64,000 bases of DNA, taken from the NCBI GenBank assembly GCA_002422425.1, contig DIVG01000006.1:81857-145856 (forward strand). The letters are read 5' to 3'. The notes under the pieces were generated by a model that did no database searches, was not told where the DNA came from, and saw only the letters and a list, made by a program, of their open reading frames with translations. Position 1 is the first letter of the stretch. Every line of letters begins with the position of its first letter. Both the position numbers and the translations under genes were made by a program. This document shows, piece by piece, positions 1 through 8,837 of this stretch. Source of the DNA: Akkermansiaceae bacterium UBA6138. Lineage in GTDB: Bacteria > Verrucomicrobiota > Verrucomicrobiia > Verrucomicrobiales > DEV007.

Positions 1-1344
1 CCCGAAGAGAAAGCGGTCGCCGAGTTCGCCTACGCGCAGCTCCCCGACCCCGGCAAGGTCGCCGATCGCAAGGAGATCGAGGATCTCGCTGTGACCCAGC
101 TCCGCTTTGAGAACAATGTCAGAGTGAACCTGAAAGTAACAGATTTCGAAGATGAAACCGTCCATGTCAAAGCGCGGATCGGATCGGGCCTGATTACCGA
201 GAAAATACCCGGTCTCTCCTTCCTCCTCGGCAGCACCTTCACCAAGGGCGGACTCGAAGCGCACAGCGACGACGATCTGCAGGCCATCTTCGCCGGCAAG
301 TCGATCGCGGTGAATTTTTCCGTCGATGACGATGCCTTCACCCTCTCCGGCAAGACGACACCCGACACCCTCGACGAACAGCTCATCCTGATGCGCGCCT
401 ACGTCACCAACCCCGGCTTCCGCGACGAGGCAGTGACGGAGTTCAAGCGGGCCCTCGACTACCTTTACCAGCAGCTTGAGCGGACCCCCGGCGGCTTCGC
501 CCAGGACGAGGTGGCGCAGTTCCTCCACTCGGGTGACACCCGCTTCGGGTATCCTCCCCGCGACGCCGTCGAGGCGCTCACCGCGCAGCAGGCGAAAGAG
601 TGGATTATGCCCGACCTCACGTCCGGCTACTGCGAGATCACGATCGTGGGTAGCTTCGACAAAGAGGCAGCCATCAATCAACTCGCCGCGACCTTCGGTA
701 ATCTCGACGAACGCGCCGCAGCAAAGCCCGACCACACCGCCGAGCGCCTCGTAAAGTTTCCCGCCGGGACGACGAAGGAATTTCTTTTCGATTCCGAAAT
801 CCCCAAGGCCATGGCGGTGGTACACTGGCCGACGATCGACATCTTCGACATTGAAAAAACCCGTCGTCTCGGAATGCTCTCTGCGATCATCGATGACCGG
901 CTCCGCGTGAAGATCCGTGAAGAACTGGGCGACGCCTACAGCCCCTTTGCCCACAACCTGCCGAGCGACACCTGGACGGACTACGGCTACCTCTTCGCCT
1001 CCGTCACGATCGACCCCGCCCAGGCCGGCCCGGTCACAGAAGTTGTCACCGGAATCGCAAAAGACCTCGCGACCGGCAGGAGCATCACCGAAGACGAACT
1101 TGAGCGGGCCAAAAAACCACAAATCACCTCGATCGAGGAGATGCGCCGCACAAACCGCTACTGGATGAGCAGCGTGATGGAGTCTTCGCAGGAGTATCCA
1201 GAGCGCCTCGACTGGTCACGCACTTTCGTCGAGGACTACCAAAACATCAACGTCGAGGAGATCAACGCTCTCGCGGCCGAGTTTCTCAAGCCTGAAAAGC
1301 AGGTTAACGTCATTATCCGACCCGCTAAGGCACCATCGGAGTGA
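1..1344 (+). CDS. M16 family (insulinase-like) peptidase, C-terminal part; 5' end outside window
   Basis: The frame is open from base 1, so this is the 3' part of a longer gene; the GTG at 91 is internal. The visible ~447 residues look like the second half of an M16 protein: an inactive-type M16 domain, a middle region with the arginine-rich stretch typical of M16 C-terminal domains (DDRLRVKIREELGDAYSP), then a helical tail. In this family the zinc motif HxxEH lies in the N-terminal half, which is outside the window, so activity cannot be judged. Such proteins are usually periplasmic or processing peptidases. The last 20 bases overlap, tail to tail, the end of the O-antigen ligase gene on the other strand. 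Family call is confident; substrate unknown. Confidence 0.85.
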   Translation, partial: PEEKAVAEFAYAQLPDPGKVADRKEIEDLAVTQLRFENNVRVNLKVTDFEDETVHVKARIGSGLITEKIPGLSFLLGSTFTKGGLEAHSDDDLQAIFAGKSIAVNFSVDDDAFTLSGKTTPDTLDEQLILMRAYVTNPGFRDEAVTEFKRALDYLYQQLERTPGGFAQDEVAQFLHSGDTRFGYPPRDAVEALTAQQAKEWIMPDLTSGYCEITIVGSFDKEAAINQLAATFGNLDERAAAKPDHTAERLVKFPAGTTKEFLFDSEIPKAMAVVHWPTIDIFDIEKTRRLGMLSAIIDDRLRVKIREELGDAYSPFAHNLPSDTWTDYGYLFASVTIDPAQAGPVTEVVTGIAKDLATGRSITEDELERAKKPQITSIEEMRRTNRYWMSSVMESSQEYPERLDWSRTFVEDYQNINVEEINALAAEFLKPEKQVNVIIRPAKAPSE

Positions 1345-2629
1345 TCTCTCCGGGAGCTTCGTCGCCGTGACCGCCGTGACCGCCTCTCTTTTCCCGGGAG
1401 AGGGTCCATTGCGAGGCCAAATAGATGAGCAGGATGCAATTGAGAACTTCCGAATCGTAAAAGGTATTTTCGAAAAGCCCCGCGATGAAAAAAGCCCCGA
1501 TCAGCGGGACAAAGACGAGGGCATTGCGGCTGCGACGCATCTCTCGGGTCCAAGCATAACAAAAACCCAGAAAGGCGATGCCGCCGAAAAGGCCGGTGGA
1601 GGCGAAGGACTCAAGGATATTGTTGTGGGCATGGCCCTTGAAGTAAATGACCTCGGGCTTCTCGCCGGGGCGGCGGACGATATCCTTTTTAAATCCGTAA
1701 CGCTCTTTCAGAGCCGCCGAATGCTGCTCAAAACTCCGGTAGCCAAGTCCGAAAACAGGACGCTCGATGAAGCTGATCGCCGCAGCCTGCCACTGGGTCA
1801 CCCGGAGAGTTGATTTTGCCTCGAGATACCGGGCTCCGTCAAAACTGGCAAACGCCGCCGCCGCAATTCCGACGAGAGCCGCAAGGATGACGAACTTATA
1901 TGACCTCATCAACCCATAGATCGTAAATCCGGTCACCACTCCCAGCATTGCCCCGCGCGTATAGGTCAGATAAAGACCCGCCCCGGCGATGAGGAGAACG
2001 CCGACCGCCACGGCAAAAGGAACGCGGGTCAGACTTTTCCACAAGGCGGGGGTTAGAAAAAAGACGGCGAGGGCCACGACAGAAAACTGAAGCGAGTTTG
2101 CGAAAGTCATGACCTGCCCGTAGAAACCAGAGATCCGGCGAAGATTAACCGGCTCGTGCCCGCGAAGCGGGTGCTCCCCCGTGACCGAGGCCACCATTCC
2201 GATAAGGACGGCGAGAACGAGCGGGACAAGCCACGCGAGAACGAGGCAATCCCGCCGCCATTTCACCTCGAGATGATCGCGAACGAGGGCGGGCATCATG
2301 AGCACGAGAAGCACTATCACATGATAACGGAGTTTTCCGAGTTGTGTCAGCGGAGCCTCGATCTCCTGAAAATTAGCCAGAATCGAGACGACGGAGACGA
2401 GTAGATAAAAGGCGAGCCATCGCGCACTTGATCCGAGCTCCCGCCACTGCGGAACGGATCGCCCTTTTTCGAAAAGAACGGCCACGAGGCTGCACAGAAT
2501 GATGACCTGTCCCGCCGCGATCAACTTCGCCCCGAAAAACATCCCGAGAACAAGGCAGAAGAGGCCCGCCGAAAAGAGGTTCGCGGCTGAGCACCGTTCC
2601 CTGAGTCGAAGAGCAGGTGTTTCCGTCAT
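1325..2629 (-). CDS. O-antigen ligase family (Wzy/WaaL-type) membrane protein
   Basis: A 434-residue polytopic membrane protein with about ten hydrophobic segments. Near residues 300-340 it carries the periplasmic-loop signature of the Wzy_C/WaaL family (HAHNNILESFASTGLFGG), preceded by a loop with FGLGYRSFEQH. Proteins of this family either polymerise O-units (Wzy) or ligate polysaccharide to lipid A (WaaL); sequence alone does not separate the two. I take ATG 2629 as start because it falls 31 bases after the upstream stop; ATG 2719 is in frame but would overlap the CapD-like gene. It is the last gene of the polysaccharide cluster, which fits a late assembly step. Confidence 0.85.
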   Translation of the reverse strand: MTETPALRLRERCSAANLFSAGLFCLVLGMFFGAKLIAAGQVIILCSLVAVLFEKGRSVPQWRELGSSARWLAFYLLVSVVSILANFQEIEAPLTQLGKLRYHVIVLLVLMMPALVRDHLEVKWRRDCLVLAWLVPLVLAVLIGMVASVTGEHPLRGHEPVNLRRISGFYGQVMTFANSLQFSVVALAVFFLTPALWKSLTRVPFAVAVGVLLIAGAGLYLTYTRGAMLGVVTGFTIYGLMRSYKFVILAALVGIAAAAFASFDGARYLEAKSTLRVTQWQAAAISFIERPVFGLGYRSFEQHSAALKERYGFKKDIVRRPGEKPEVIYFKGHAHNNILESFASTGLFGGIAFLGFCYAWTREMRRSRNALVFVPLIGAFFIAGLFENTFYDSEVLNCILLIYLASQWTLSREKRGGHGGHGDEAPGEITPMVP

Positions 2630-2660
2630 GGGTAAAACGAGAGGTGAGGTAAACGAGCCC

Positions 2661-4556
2661 TTACTCCAAAGCACGGGGCGATTCAAAAAGACGGGAGTCG
2701 CGGATGAGGCGATGGGCATAGTCGCGCAGAGCCCCGCCGTCGCCGTCGCCGATCATTTCGAGCAGTTTAACCGGATCAATCGGCTCGACTCTTTCGTCGC
2801 CGTCTTTTTTGACGACCCAGATGCGATCCATCTCAGTGCGGATGACATTCTCCTCTTCGGTAAGGAGCTCCTCGCATTCTTTTTCCCCCGGTTTCAAGCC
2901 GGTATAGACAATAGAGATATCGACGTCGGGAACGAGTCCGGAGAGCTCGATCATGCGACGCGCCAACGAGTCAATTTTCACTGCCTCGCCCATCTCGAGA
3001 GCGAAAATCCGCCGGTCCTCAGGGATGGCGCCGGCGGCAAGAACGAGTTCGACCGCCTCGGCGATGGTGATAAAAAAGCGGGTCACTCCGGCACCCGTCA
3101 CTGTAACCGGGCCGCCCCTGGCGATCTGCTCACGGAAGATCGGAACGACACTGCCGTTGCTCCCGAGAACGTTCCCGAAGCGCACCGCTTTGCAACGGGT
3201 GCCCTGCACCGGCCGCTCGATCACGAGGCGCTCTGCGAGGCGCTTGCTCGCCCCCATCAGGCTGGTCGGTCGGACCGCCTTGTCCGATGAGATAAGGACA
3301 AAATCCTTGACCCCTTCTTCCTCGGCAATGCTGACCGCCACCTGCGTTCCCACGACATTGTTCCGGAAACAGGGCACCGGATTGCGCTCCATCAGCTCGA
3401 CATGCTTGTAGGCCGCCGCGTGGTAAAAGAAGTCAATTCCACCGGCGGCCCGTATCGCCGCGCGCAACTGCTCTCCGCACCCCACATCACCGGCGCAGGC
3501 GATGATTCGAACGCCTTTCGCCTTTGCCTCCTCCGCGATTTCGCAGTCGATCGTAAAGAGGTGAAACTCACTGATGTCGTAGAGGACGACTGTCGAAGGA
3601 GAATAGCGCAGAAGCTGCCTGCAGATCTCCGAACCAACGCTGCCGCCCGCCCCCGAGACAAGGACCCTTTTCCCCCGAAGTGTCTTCACGAGCAAGTCCG
3701 AGGTGATCTCATAGGGAATCCGCTGGAGGAGGTCCTCGATCGCCACCTTGCGGATACCGCTAACACTCAGCTTGCCCGAGGCGAGGTCTTCGATGGAGGG
3801 GATGACACGGTAATCGCAGACGAGCTGCCTCATCGAGAGTTCGTCGATGACGCGGCGAATGGACGACGGACCGGTGAAAGGCTTCATGAAGAGGAGCGTT
3901 GAGACATTGAGCTTCTCTACCCACTCACCAATACGGCCCGAGTCCGGAAAAATCGGCACTCCCCGCAACTTCGAGCCGTGATGGCGGCGATCGTCCGAGA
4001 CGAGACCGACGACGCGCCCCAGTTCGAAGGAGTGTTTCTCCATGACACGAAGAAGAGAATCGGCCTCTTCAGCGTCCCCGATGAGGAGAAGCCGCTTGTC
4101 GGCAGGTCGCGCGGTGCGACGGGGCCTCGCGCTCTCGCGGAAGAGCCGCACGAGGCCGCGGCCCCCGATCTCCCATAACAGAAGCAGCGGATAGGTGACG
4201 ATCAGGGACGAACGGGGATAGAACCCCGAAGGATGTTCCCCCGCCAGATAAACCAGGACTGCGGCCAATCCCGTTCCCAGGGCAAAGGCCGCCGCCGTAA
4301 GGAGGCCATCCCTAAGGGTGAAAAACCGCCAGAGCCCCTTGTAGAGGCGAAAAATCAGAATGACGGTAACGTAGGCGATAATCACCCAGGGCAGCGTCTC
4401 CCGGAAAACGATCCAGCGCCAGTCCGCGACAAAAAAGTCAAAACGGAGCTGAAAAGCGCAAAAGTAGGCCACCACGATCCCGGTGATGTGAAAAGCGAAA
4501 GCGAGGACGCGCCTCAGAATGACGCTCTTCTCAATATACCCGTATCCCCCGGTCAT
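2661..4556 (-). CDS. CapD/FlaA1/WbpM-type nucleotide-sugar 4,6-dehydratase, membrane-anchored
   Basis: About 631 residues. The first ~150 form four membrane helices (LAFAFHITGIVVAYFCAF and following). Next comes a Rossmann-like cofactor-binding region (~150-280), then an extended SDR domain with GAGGSVGSE near residue 300. The usual Tyr of YxxxK is replaced (LMGASKRLAE), as is typical of the long WbpM/PglF/CapD enzymes. These convert UDP-GlcNAc to the UDP-4-keto-6-deoxy sugar, the first step to bacillosamine, QuiNAc or FucNAc-type sugars. The neighbouring sugar transferase and epimerase would use such a product. Start chosen at ATG 4556, which clears the sugar transferase gene; longer in-frame starts at 4688 and 4757 overlap it. 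Confidence 0.88.
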   Translation of the reverse strand: MTGGYGYIEKSVILRRVLAFAFHITGIVVAYFCAFQLRFDFFVADWRWIVFRETLPWVIIAYVTVILIFRLYKGLWRFFTLRDGLLTAAAFALGTGLAAVLVYLAGEHPSGFYPRSSLIVTYPLLLLWEIGGRGLVRLFRESARPRRTARPADKRLLLIGDAEEADSLLRVMEKHSFELGRVVGLVSDDRRHHGSKLRGVPIFPDSGRIGEWVEKLNVSTLLFMKPFTGPSSIRRVIDELSMRQLVCDYRVIPSIEDLASGKLSVSGIRKVAIEDLLQRIPYEITSDLLVKTLRGKRVLVSGAGGSVGSEICRQLLRYSPSTVVLYDISEFHLFTIDCEIAEEAKAKGVRIIACAGDVGCGEQLRAAIRAAGGIDFFYHAAAYKHVELMERNPVPCFRNNVVGTQVAVSIAEEEGVKDFVLISSDKAVRPTSLMGASKRLAERLVIERPVQGTRCKAVRFGNVLGSNGSVVPIFREQIARGGPVTVTGAGVTRFFITIAEAVELVLAAGAIPEDRRIFALEMGEAVKIDSLARRMIELSGLVPDVDISIVYTGLKPGEKECEELLTEEENVIRTEMDRIWVVKKDGDERVEPIDPVKLLEMIGDGDGGALRDYAHRLIRDSRLFESPRALE

Positions 4557-4584
4557 CCCTTCTTTATTCCGTCCGCCATTCTTG

Positions 4585-5178
4585 CTATCCACCACCGGGA
4601 TCCTCCGGGAACCCGCCGAGGCAGTCCGGGTCAACGAGACCCCGCCTTGCGGATGAAAAGAAAGTAGACCAAAGGAGGCGGATGTCATACCCGAATGATT
4701 GTTTCCGGAGATATTCGGCGTCGCACCGGGCAAGGCGAATCGGGTCCGACATATCAATACCCAGGACCTGACCCAGCCCCGTGATACCCGGGAGAATCCC
4801 GAGGACCCCGCGGATCTCGCGTTCCCTGATGAGGTCCTTCTGGAGAGGCAGGCAGGGACGGGGACCGACGAGACTCATCTCACCGGCGAGCACGTTGTAA
4901 AGCTGCGGCAACTCATCGAGTTTCGTTCTCCGGAGGATCCGCCCGATTCCGGTGACGGAAGCCTCGCCGATCTCATGAGTAGGGGCCTCGCGGGTGCCTG
5001 CGGCCATCGTCCGCAGCTTGTAACAGGTAAACTCGCATCCATCCCGCCCCACCCGGCGCTGTCCGAAAACCGCCGGCCCCGGCGACGTGAAACGAATAAG
5101 CGGAACCATCGCCAGGATGACCGGGGCGATCAGGATCAGGCCGAACCCCGCGGCCGCGCAATCAAACAACCTTTTCAT
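4585..5178 (-). CDS. Initiating sugar-phosphate transferase (WbaP/WcaJ/PglC family)
   Basis: A 197-residue, single-domain bacterial sugar transferase. One N-terminal hydrophobic helix (residues 10-32) is followed by the conserved catalytic block: FGQRRVGRDG, YKLRTM, then RRTKLDELPQLYNVLAGEMS and LVGPRP. These enzymes move a sugar-1-phosphate from UDP-sugar to undecaprenyl phosphate at the inner membrane, starting repeat-unit assembly. The short form matches PglC/WbpL-like function rather than the long WbaP form. The start ATG overlaps the TGA of the upstream epimerase (ATGA), so the two are translationally coupled. This pairing of a 4-epimerase/reductase with a sugar transferase is common for QuiNAc/FucNAc initiation. 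Confidence 0.92.
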   Translation of the reverse strand: MKRLFDCAAAGFGLILIAPVILAMVPLIRFTSPGPAVFGQRRVGRDGCEFTCYKLRTMAAGTREAPTHEIGEASVTGIGRILRRTKLDELPQLYNVLAGEMSLVGPRPCLPLQKDLIREREIRGVLGILPGITGLGQVLGIDMSDPIRLARCDAEYLRKQSFGYDIRLLWSTFFSSARRGLVDPDCLGGFPEDPGGG

Positions 5179-6101
5179 GATCCGGCTCTCGCGACCGATC
5201 GCCGCATTCCCTCAAGCGTCTCCACTGCGGGAGACCATGAAAAGGTCTCGCAAACCCGGGCGGAATTGATGACAAGGTCCCCGAAGAGTCCCTCTCCCGC
5301 GCTGCCGCGACCCGCCACCTTAAAGAGCTTTTGTATGATCGCAGGAGGAAAAGAAAACATTCCGGCTTTTTCCCCGTAAGCGGAACGAAGGACACCGATG
5401 ACCTCACTCAAGGAAACGACTTCCGCATCTGCCACATGATACGTGCCGCTTCGGGCCGGCTCATCCCCCCGCGCGAGGATCGTCAGCACCAAATCCGTGA
5501 GATTTTCAATCCCGCAAAAAGATCGTCGATTCTTCACGGCACCGAAAGGAAGCGGAAGCGGGCTGCGGGCCAGTCGGACGAGCCGCCGCCAGTTCCCCCC
5601 TGCACCGTCCCCGTATAGGAGTGGAAGACGAAGATTGACCCCCATCTTTCCAGCAAACCGCAGTTCCTCAACCGGCCCCTCGGCAAGAAATTTTGACTTC
5701 CCGTAGGAACCGGCGGGCTCGATCGCCTCATCTTCGGAGAGCCCGCGCCCGGACGAATACCCGGTGAATCCGGCGGCGGCGATGCTGCTGAGGTGAACGA
5801 AAAACCGCACCTCCGAGGCTGCCACAGCCTTCGCGAGAGCGGACGTGACGGCGGTGTTCCCTTCGAAAAAAAGCCCGGAAATATTCCCCCCGGCTCCCAC
5901 CGCGAAGGGCGTGACTCCGGCGCTGTGTACCACCGCATCAACTCCGTCGAACTTCACTGAATCGACCCGGGCAAGATCAACGACGAACGCGCCGGGAATC
6001 TCGCGGCGCACCCACGGGATTACCTCGTGCCCGGCCCCTCCCAGTGCCGCGACAAGATGCCTACCGACAAAACCGCCGGCACCGGTGACTACCACTCTCA
6101 T
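5175..6101 (-). CDS. NAD-dependent epimerase/dehydratase (extended SDR)
   Basis: 308 residues from ATG 6101. The protein opens directly with the Rossmann motif VVVTGAGGFVGRHLVAALGG, has HSAGVTPF near residue 70, and an active-site SYGKSKFLAE. The C-terminal half has the substrate-binding look of UDP-hexose 4-epimerases/4-reductases (RLPLLYGDGAGGN, RRSFCGIENL). WbpV-type 4-reductases acting on the CapD product are the best contextual guess, but substrate is inference. A 76-residue upstream extension is in frame but contains no conserved sequence and overlaps the neighbouring glycosyltransferase. The 3' end overlaps the sugar transferase start and the 5' end overlaps the upstream gene's stop, both as ATGA. 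Confidence 0.85.
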   Translation of the reverse strand: MRVVVTGAGGFVGRHLVAALGGAGHEVIPWVRREIPGAFVVDLARVDSVKFDGVDAVVHSAGVTPFAVGAGGNISGLFFEGNTAVTSALAKAVAASEVRFFVHLSSIAAAGFTGYSSGRGLSEDEAIEPAGSYGKSKFLAEGPVEELRFAGKMGVNLRLPLLYGDGAGGNWRRLVRLARSPLPLPFGAVKNRRSFCGIENLTDLVLTILARGDEPARSGTYHVADAEVVSLSEVIGVLRSAYGEKAGMFSFPPAIIQKLFKVAGRGSAGEGLFGDLVINSARVCETFSWSPAVETLEGMRRSVARAGS

Positions 6102-6874
6102 CCTAAGAAAGGAGTTCTGAGTCGCTTCAAAACCCCGTTTACCGCGTAGCAGAAAAAGTAAAAAATCCGGGCGGGAAAGGAGATCTGAACGATCCCGAGA
6201 TAGAGCCGCAAAACCTGTTTCGCCATACCGAACTTTGATCCGCTGATCTGGCCCGCACGAATCCGATAGTGAACAAACGCCGCCCCCATTCCCCGCGAGA
6301 CAAAACCGCGCCCAAGAAGGCGCAACCACAAATCAGTATCATGACAAAGCCATAACTCATTGAAGATGAACGCTCCAATCTTCTCCCTGTCAATCAGGCT
6401 TGTGGACATCCCGATCTCGGTGTTTCTCATGTAGGATCGCAGATCAACCCGGTCCGAGGCCCGCACCCCGCCGGGAAGAAAATTTCCCAGATCATCCACA
6501 AAACGATAAGATGAATGAACGATCGCCGCACCGTTCTCCCGGGCGAAGGCGACCTGACGCTCCAACTTTTCCGGGGTCCAGTAATCATCGGAATCGAGAA
6601 AAGCGATGTAGCTCCCCCGGGCTCTCTCCAGCCCTGTGTTGCGCGCGCCGGCGGCTCCCCGGTTTCTCCCGAGACGCACCGAAATAATGCGGGGGTCCGC
6701 CGCAACAATCGCGGCGATAACGACAGCGCTGTCATCGTCCGAGGCATCATCGACCACAATACACTCCCAGTCCGCAAAAGTCTGGGCCATAACCGCCTCG
6801 AGCGCGGCACGGAGATGACGACCGCCGTTGTAGCAGGGAATGATAATAGAGACCACGGGCGGCAAGTAGGTCAT
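6098..6874 (-). CDS. Glycosyltransferase family 2
   Basis: 258 residues from ATG 6874. GT-A fold: VSIIIPCYNGGRHLRAALE at the N-terminus, VVDDASDD around 38-46, and the metal-binding FLDSDDYW near 90. The C-terminal third has amphipathic and hydrophobic segments (FFCYAVNGVLKRL) that may touch the membrane. The role would be adding one sugar of the repeat unit on the cytoplasmic face of the inner membrane; donor and linkage cannot be told. The in-frame extension up to 7033 overlaps the previous glycosyltransferase and is not conserved-looking, so I prefer ATG 6874, eight bases after that gene's stop. ATGA overlap with the following epimerase. Confidence 0.88.
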   Translation of the reverse strand: MTYLPPVVSIIIPCYNGGRHLRAALEAVMAQTFADWECIVVDDASDDDSAVVIAAIVAADPRIISVRLGRNRGAAGARNTGLERARGSYIAFLDSDDYWTPEKLERQVAFARENGAAIVHSSYRFVDDLGNFLPGGVRASDRVDLRSYMRNTEIGMSTSLIDREKIGAFIFNELWLCHDTDLWLRLLGRGFVSRGMGAAFVHYRIRAGQISGSKFGMAKQVLRLYLGIVQISFPARIFYFFCYAVNGVLKRLRTPFLG

Positions 6875-6882
6875 GGCGCTTT

Positions 6883-7773
6883 TCAACGGACCCGAAAACG
6901 ATCGAGTTGCCGACCGCCGAAAATAATCTCGAGAAAAATTTTTGTAAAGTGCGTAACCATCCCCGGGATCAGGGCGGCAGCCGGGTAGGTGAGACGGACA
7001 AAATGAAAACGATAGCGGAAATGATATGGGCACTTGATGTCACCGATCCCCTCAAGGCGCGAGCGGAAGGTGGTGCCGAGGGAATACGTGTCCAACCCCG
7101 TGTTACCCTCGGCTATTTCGACGACCGGCCCGGTCACGATACAGGGCTGATACCCGCAGGAACGAAGGCGATTGGTGTATTCGTAATCGGCGCAGTAATG
7201 GGGAAGATGCTCTTCATTCGGAAGATGCCCCTCAAGGAGCGCTTTGGCCGGAAGCAGGACAAAGCGGGTTGGCAGATAGGTGGCTTCGACAAGGGTGTCC
7301 GCCGGCAAATCCGCCGCCGTGATACCATCAAAGAGATGGCGGTTCAACGAGAAGCTCCACGACCGCACCCGCACCCCCGCCGAGAGCACCTTTCCGCCCG
7401 ATCCAACAACCGGGAGAGTGAGTTGCCGGTTTTCAAGGCCACCGCTCCGCCGCAGCATCCCGCTGACGGGATCACCTTCAAATTTCACGTCGATGTTTGT
7501 CAGGACAACAGCGTCGTCGCTTCCGATCGTCTCCGCCACCGCACGGAGCCCCAGATTCACCAGTCCGGTCCAAAACCGGTCGGGGCTTCCCTGAATTTCA
7601 CGGACGCGGCATCGACCGGACCATGCCCTGAGCAGGGCGCTGGTCTCGTCGCCGGGATTACCGTTCACCAGATAAATCTCAACCTCGTGATCAATGATTC
7701 CCGCCCAGCTCTCGAGAAAAGAGGGGACAAGCTTGCCTTCACGGAAGGCAGGAACCACGACATGGATCTTCAT
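6883..7773 (-). CDS. Glycosyltransferase family 2 (rhamnosyltransferase-like)
   Basis: 296 residues. It starts MKIHVVVPAFREG and shows LVNGNPGDETS where most GT2 proteins have a VDDGS motif, and VLTNIDVKFE at the DXD position. The later motif HLPHYCADYEYTNRLRSCGY is typical of GT2 enzymes of the rhamnosyl/galactofuranosyl type. A C-terminal hydrophobic stretch may anchor it to the membrane. It lies inside the polysaccharide operon, separated from the upstream sulfotransferase-like gene by 157 bases that hold a small GC-rich hairpin. Confidence 0.85.
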   Translation of the reverse strand: MKIHVVVPAFREGKLVPSFLESWAGIIDHEVEIYLVNGNPGDETSALLRAWSGRCRVREIQGSPDRFWTGLVNLGLRAVAETIGSDDAVVLTNIDVKFEGDPVSGMLRRSGGLENRQLTLPVVGSGGKVLSAGVRVRSWSFSLNRHLFDGITAADLPADTLVEATYLPTRFVLLPAKALLEGHLPNEEHLPHYCADYEYTNRLRSCGYQPCIVTGPVVEIAEGNTGLDTYSLGTTFRSRLEGIGDIKCPYHFRYRFHFVRLTYPAAALIPGMVTHFTKIFLEIIFGGRQLDRFRVR

Positions 7774-7787
7774 CTTTCGAGAATTAA

Positions 7788-7803
7788 CGCCGCTGGCGCG
7801 GCG
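7788..7803 (-). terminator. GC-rich hairpin between polysaccharide genes (possible attenuator)
   Basis: CGCCGC and GCGGCG form a 6-bp stem with a 4-base loop. On the minus strand it is followed by TTAATTCT, a weak terminator-like tail. It lies in one of the larger gaps of an otherwise tightly packed operon. Could be a partial terminator or chance. Confidence 0.25.
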
Positions 7804-7930
7804 CGATCAAGGGGTGGGGTCAGGTCCGCGGTGACAATCATTCATCGGGAGGATTACGCTTTCACTGTTTTTGACGGTGATCTTTTCCCCGCCTGCATGA
7901 GGGATACCGCCCCTTCGCCGGAAAGGAAAC

Positions 7931-8824
7931 TCAGTCCCTGCTCCAAAGCCTTCGGAAAGCTTCGAGCTCCGAGGGGGCGTAAAAATGGCGGCAGAACCGG
8001 CTGCCATAGACTCGTTCAAGAACCTCGGAGGGCAGCCTGAGACTCTTTCGCACCTCGGCGTAGCGAACTCCCTCGGCCGTAATGGAACGAACCCGTGAAT
8101 GAGGAACGGGGAGATCCCGACCGAGCCCGAGGAAGGGCCCGAGAAAATGAGCCCCTTTGTTCGAAAGATCCTCAAGCTTTCCGATAAGCAGTTCAAAGCG
8201 GCCTTCGCGAATAATCGCGAAACCCTCCTTCGGGTCAAAATCCCGGGCAAAGACATCGAAACCGAGCAAGCCACTCAACTCGAGATCAAACCATCTTTCC
8301 GTGTAATCAAGGCTCATGGAAACATGCCCCGCCGCCACTTCGACCACCTCATCCAGCGGCATCTCACGGATATCGCGCTCCGGCACAAGCATAGAGGCAT
8401 TTTCAAACAAGTCCGAAACCGCCCGCGCCACCGGATCGCGCACCAGCGTGATGATCCGCACCCTCTTGTCGGGATGACTCTCAAGCGCCAGCCGGAGTGC
8501 CTCACCGCATCTTAGATGGATAGGATCGCGACCGTGCTGCTGATGAATTCGACGCCCCGCCCGGACTCCATGCTCTGAAATCACATGGGTCTGAAACGAT
8601 CCGAAGCCCGACAGCCGGCTGATGGCCGTGTGGACTGCCGTTGATCCGACTTTTCCGTAGGTGTGGATCAGGACCGGCTTGTCCGGTCCTGCAAAGGTCT
8701 CCGCGACCCGCTTCAATTCGCGCCTGACCCGCAGAGAGTAAAGGCGCGAGCTCTTCACCGAACCGAGCTTTTCCCTCAACTTCCGGGAGAGACTCCCGAG
8801 ACGATCTTCAATCATAACATTCAT
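7931..8824 (-). CDS. Sulfotransferase-like / putative capsular polysaccharide synthesis protein (NKWYS-type)
   Basis: 297 residues from ATG 8824. Residues ~50-70 hold a P-loop-like IHTYGKVGSTAVHTAISRL, in the position of the 5'-phosphosulfate-binding loop of sulfotransferases. Residues ~125-140 hold IITLVRDPVARAVSDLF, which matches the 3'-phosphate-binding motif (RDPxxRxxS). The segment LDYTERWFDLELSGLLGFDVF resembles the NKWYS family annotated as capsular polysaccharide synthesis proteins, which are PAPS-type sulfotransferase folds. Likely role: sulfation of a sugar in the surface polysaccharide. A separate sulfotransferase gene lies 13 bases upstream. The in-frame extension to 8887 overlaps that gene and is not favoured. 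Confidence 0.7.
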   Translation of the reverse strand: MNVMIEDRLGSLSRKLREKLGSVKSSRLYSLRVRRELKRVAETFAGPDKPVLIHTYGKVGSTAVHTAISRLSGFGSFQTHVISEHGVRAGRRIHQQHGRDPIHLRCGEALRLALESHPDKRVRIITLVRDPVARAVSDLFENASMLVPERDIREMPLDEVVEVAAGHVSMSLDYTERWFDLELSGLLGFDVFARDFDPKEGFAIIREGRFELLIGKLEDLSNKGAHFLGPFLGLGRDLPVPHSRVRSITAEGVRYAEVRKSLRLPSEVLERVYGSRFCRHFYAPSELEAFRRLWSRD

Positions 8825-8837
8825 ATCCTGCAAAACC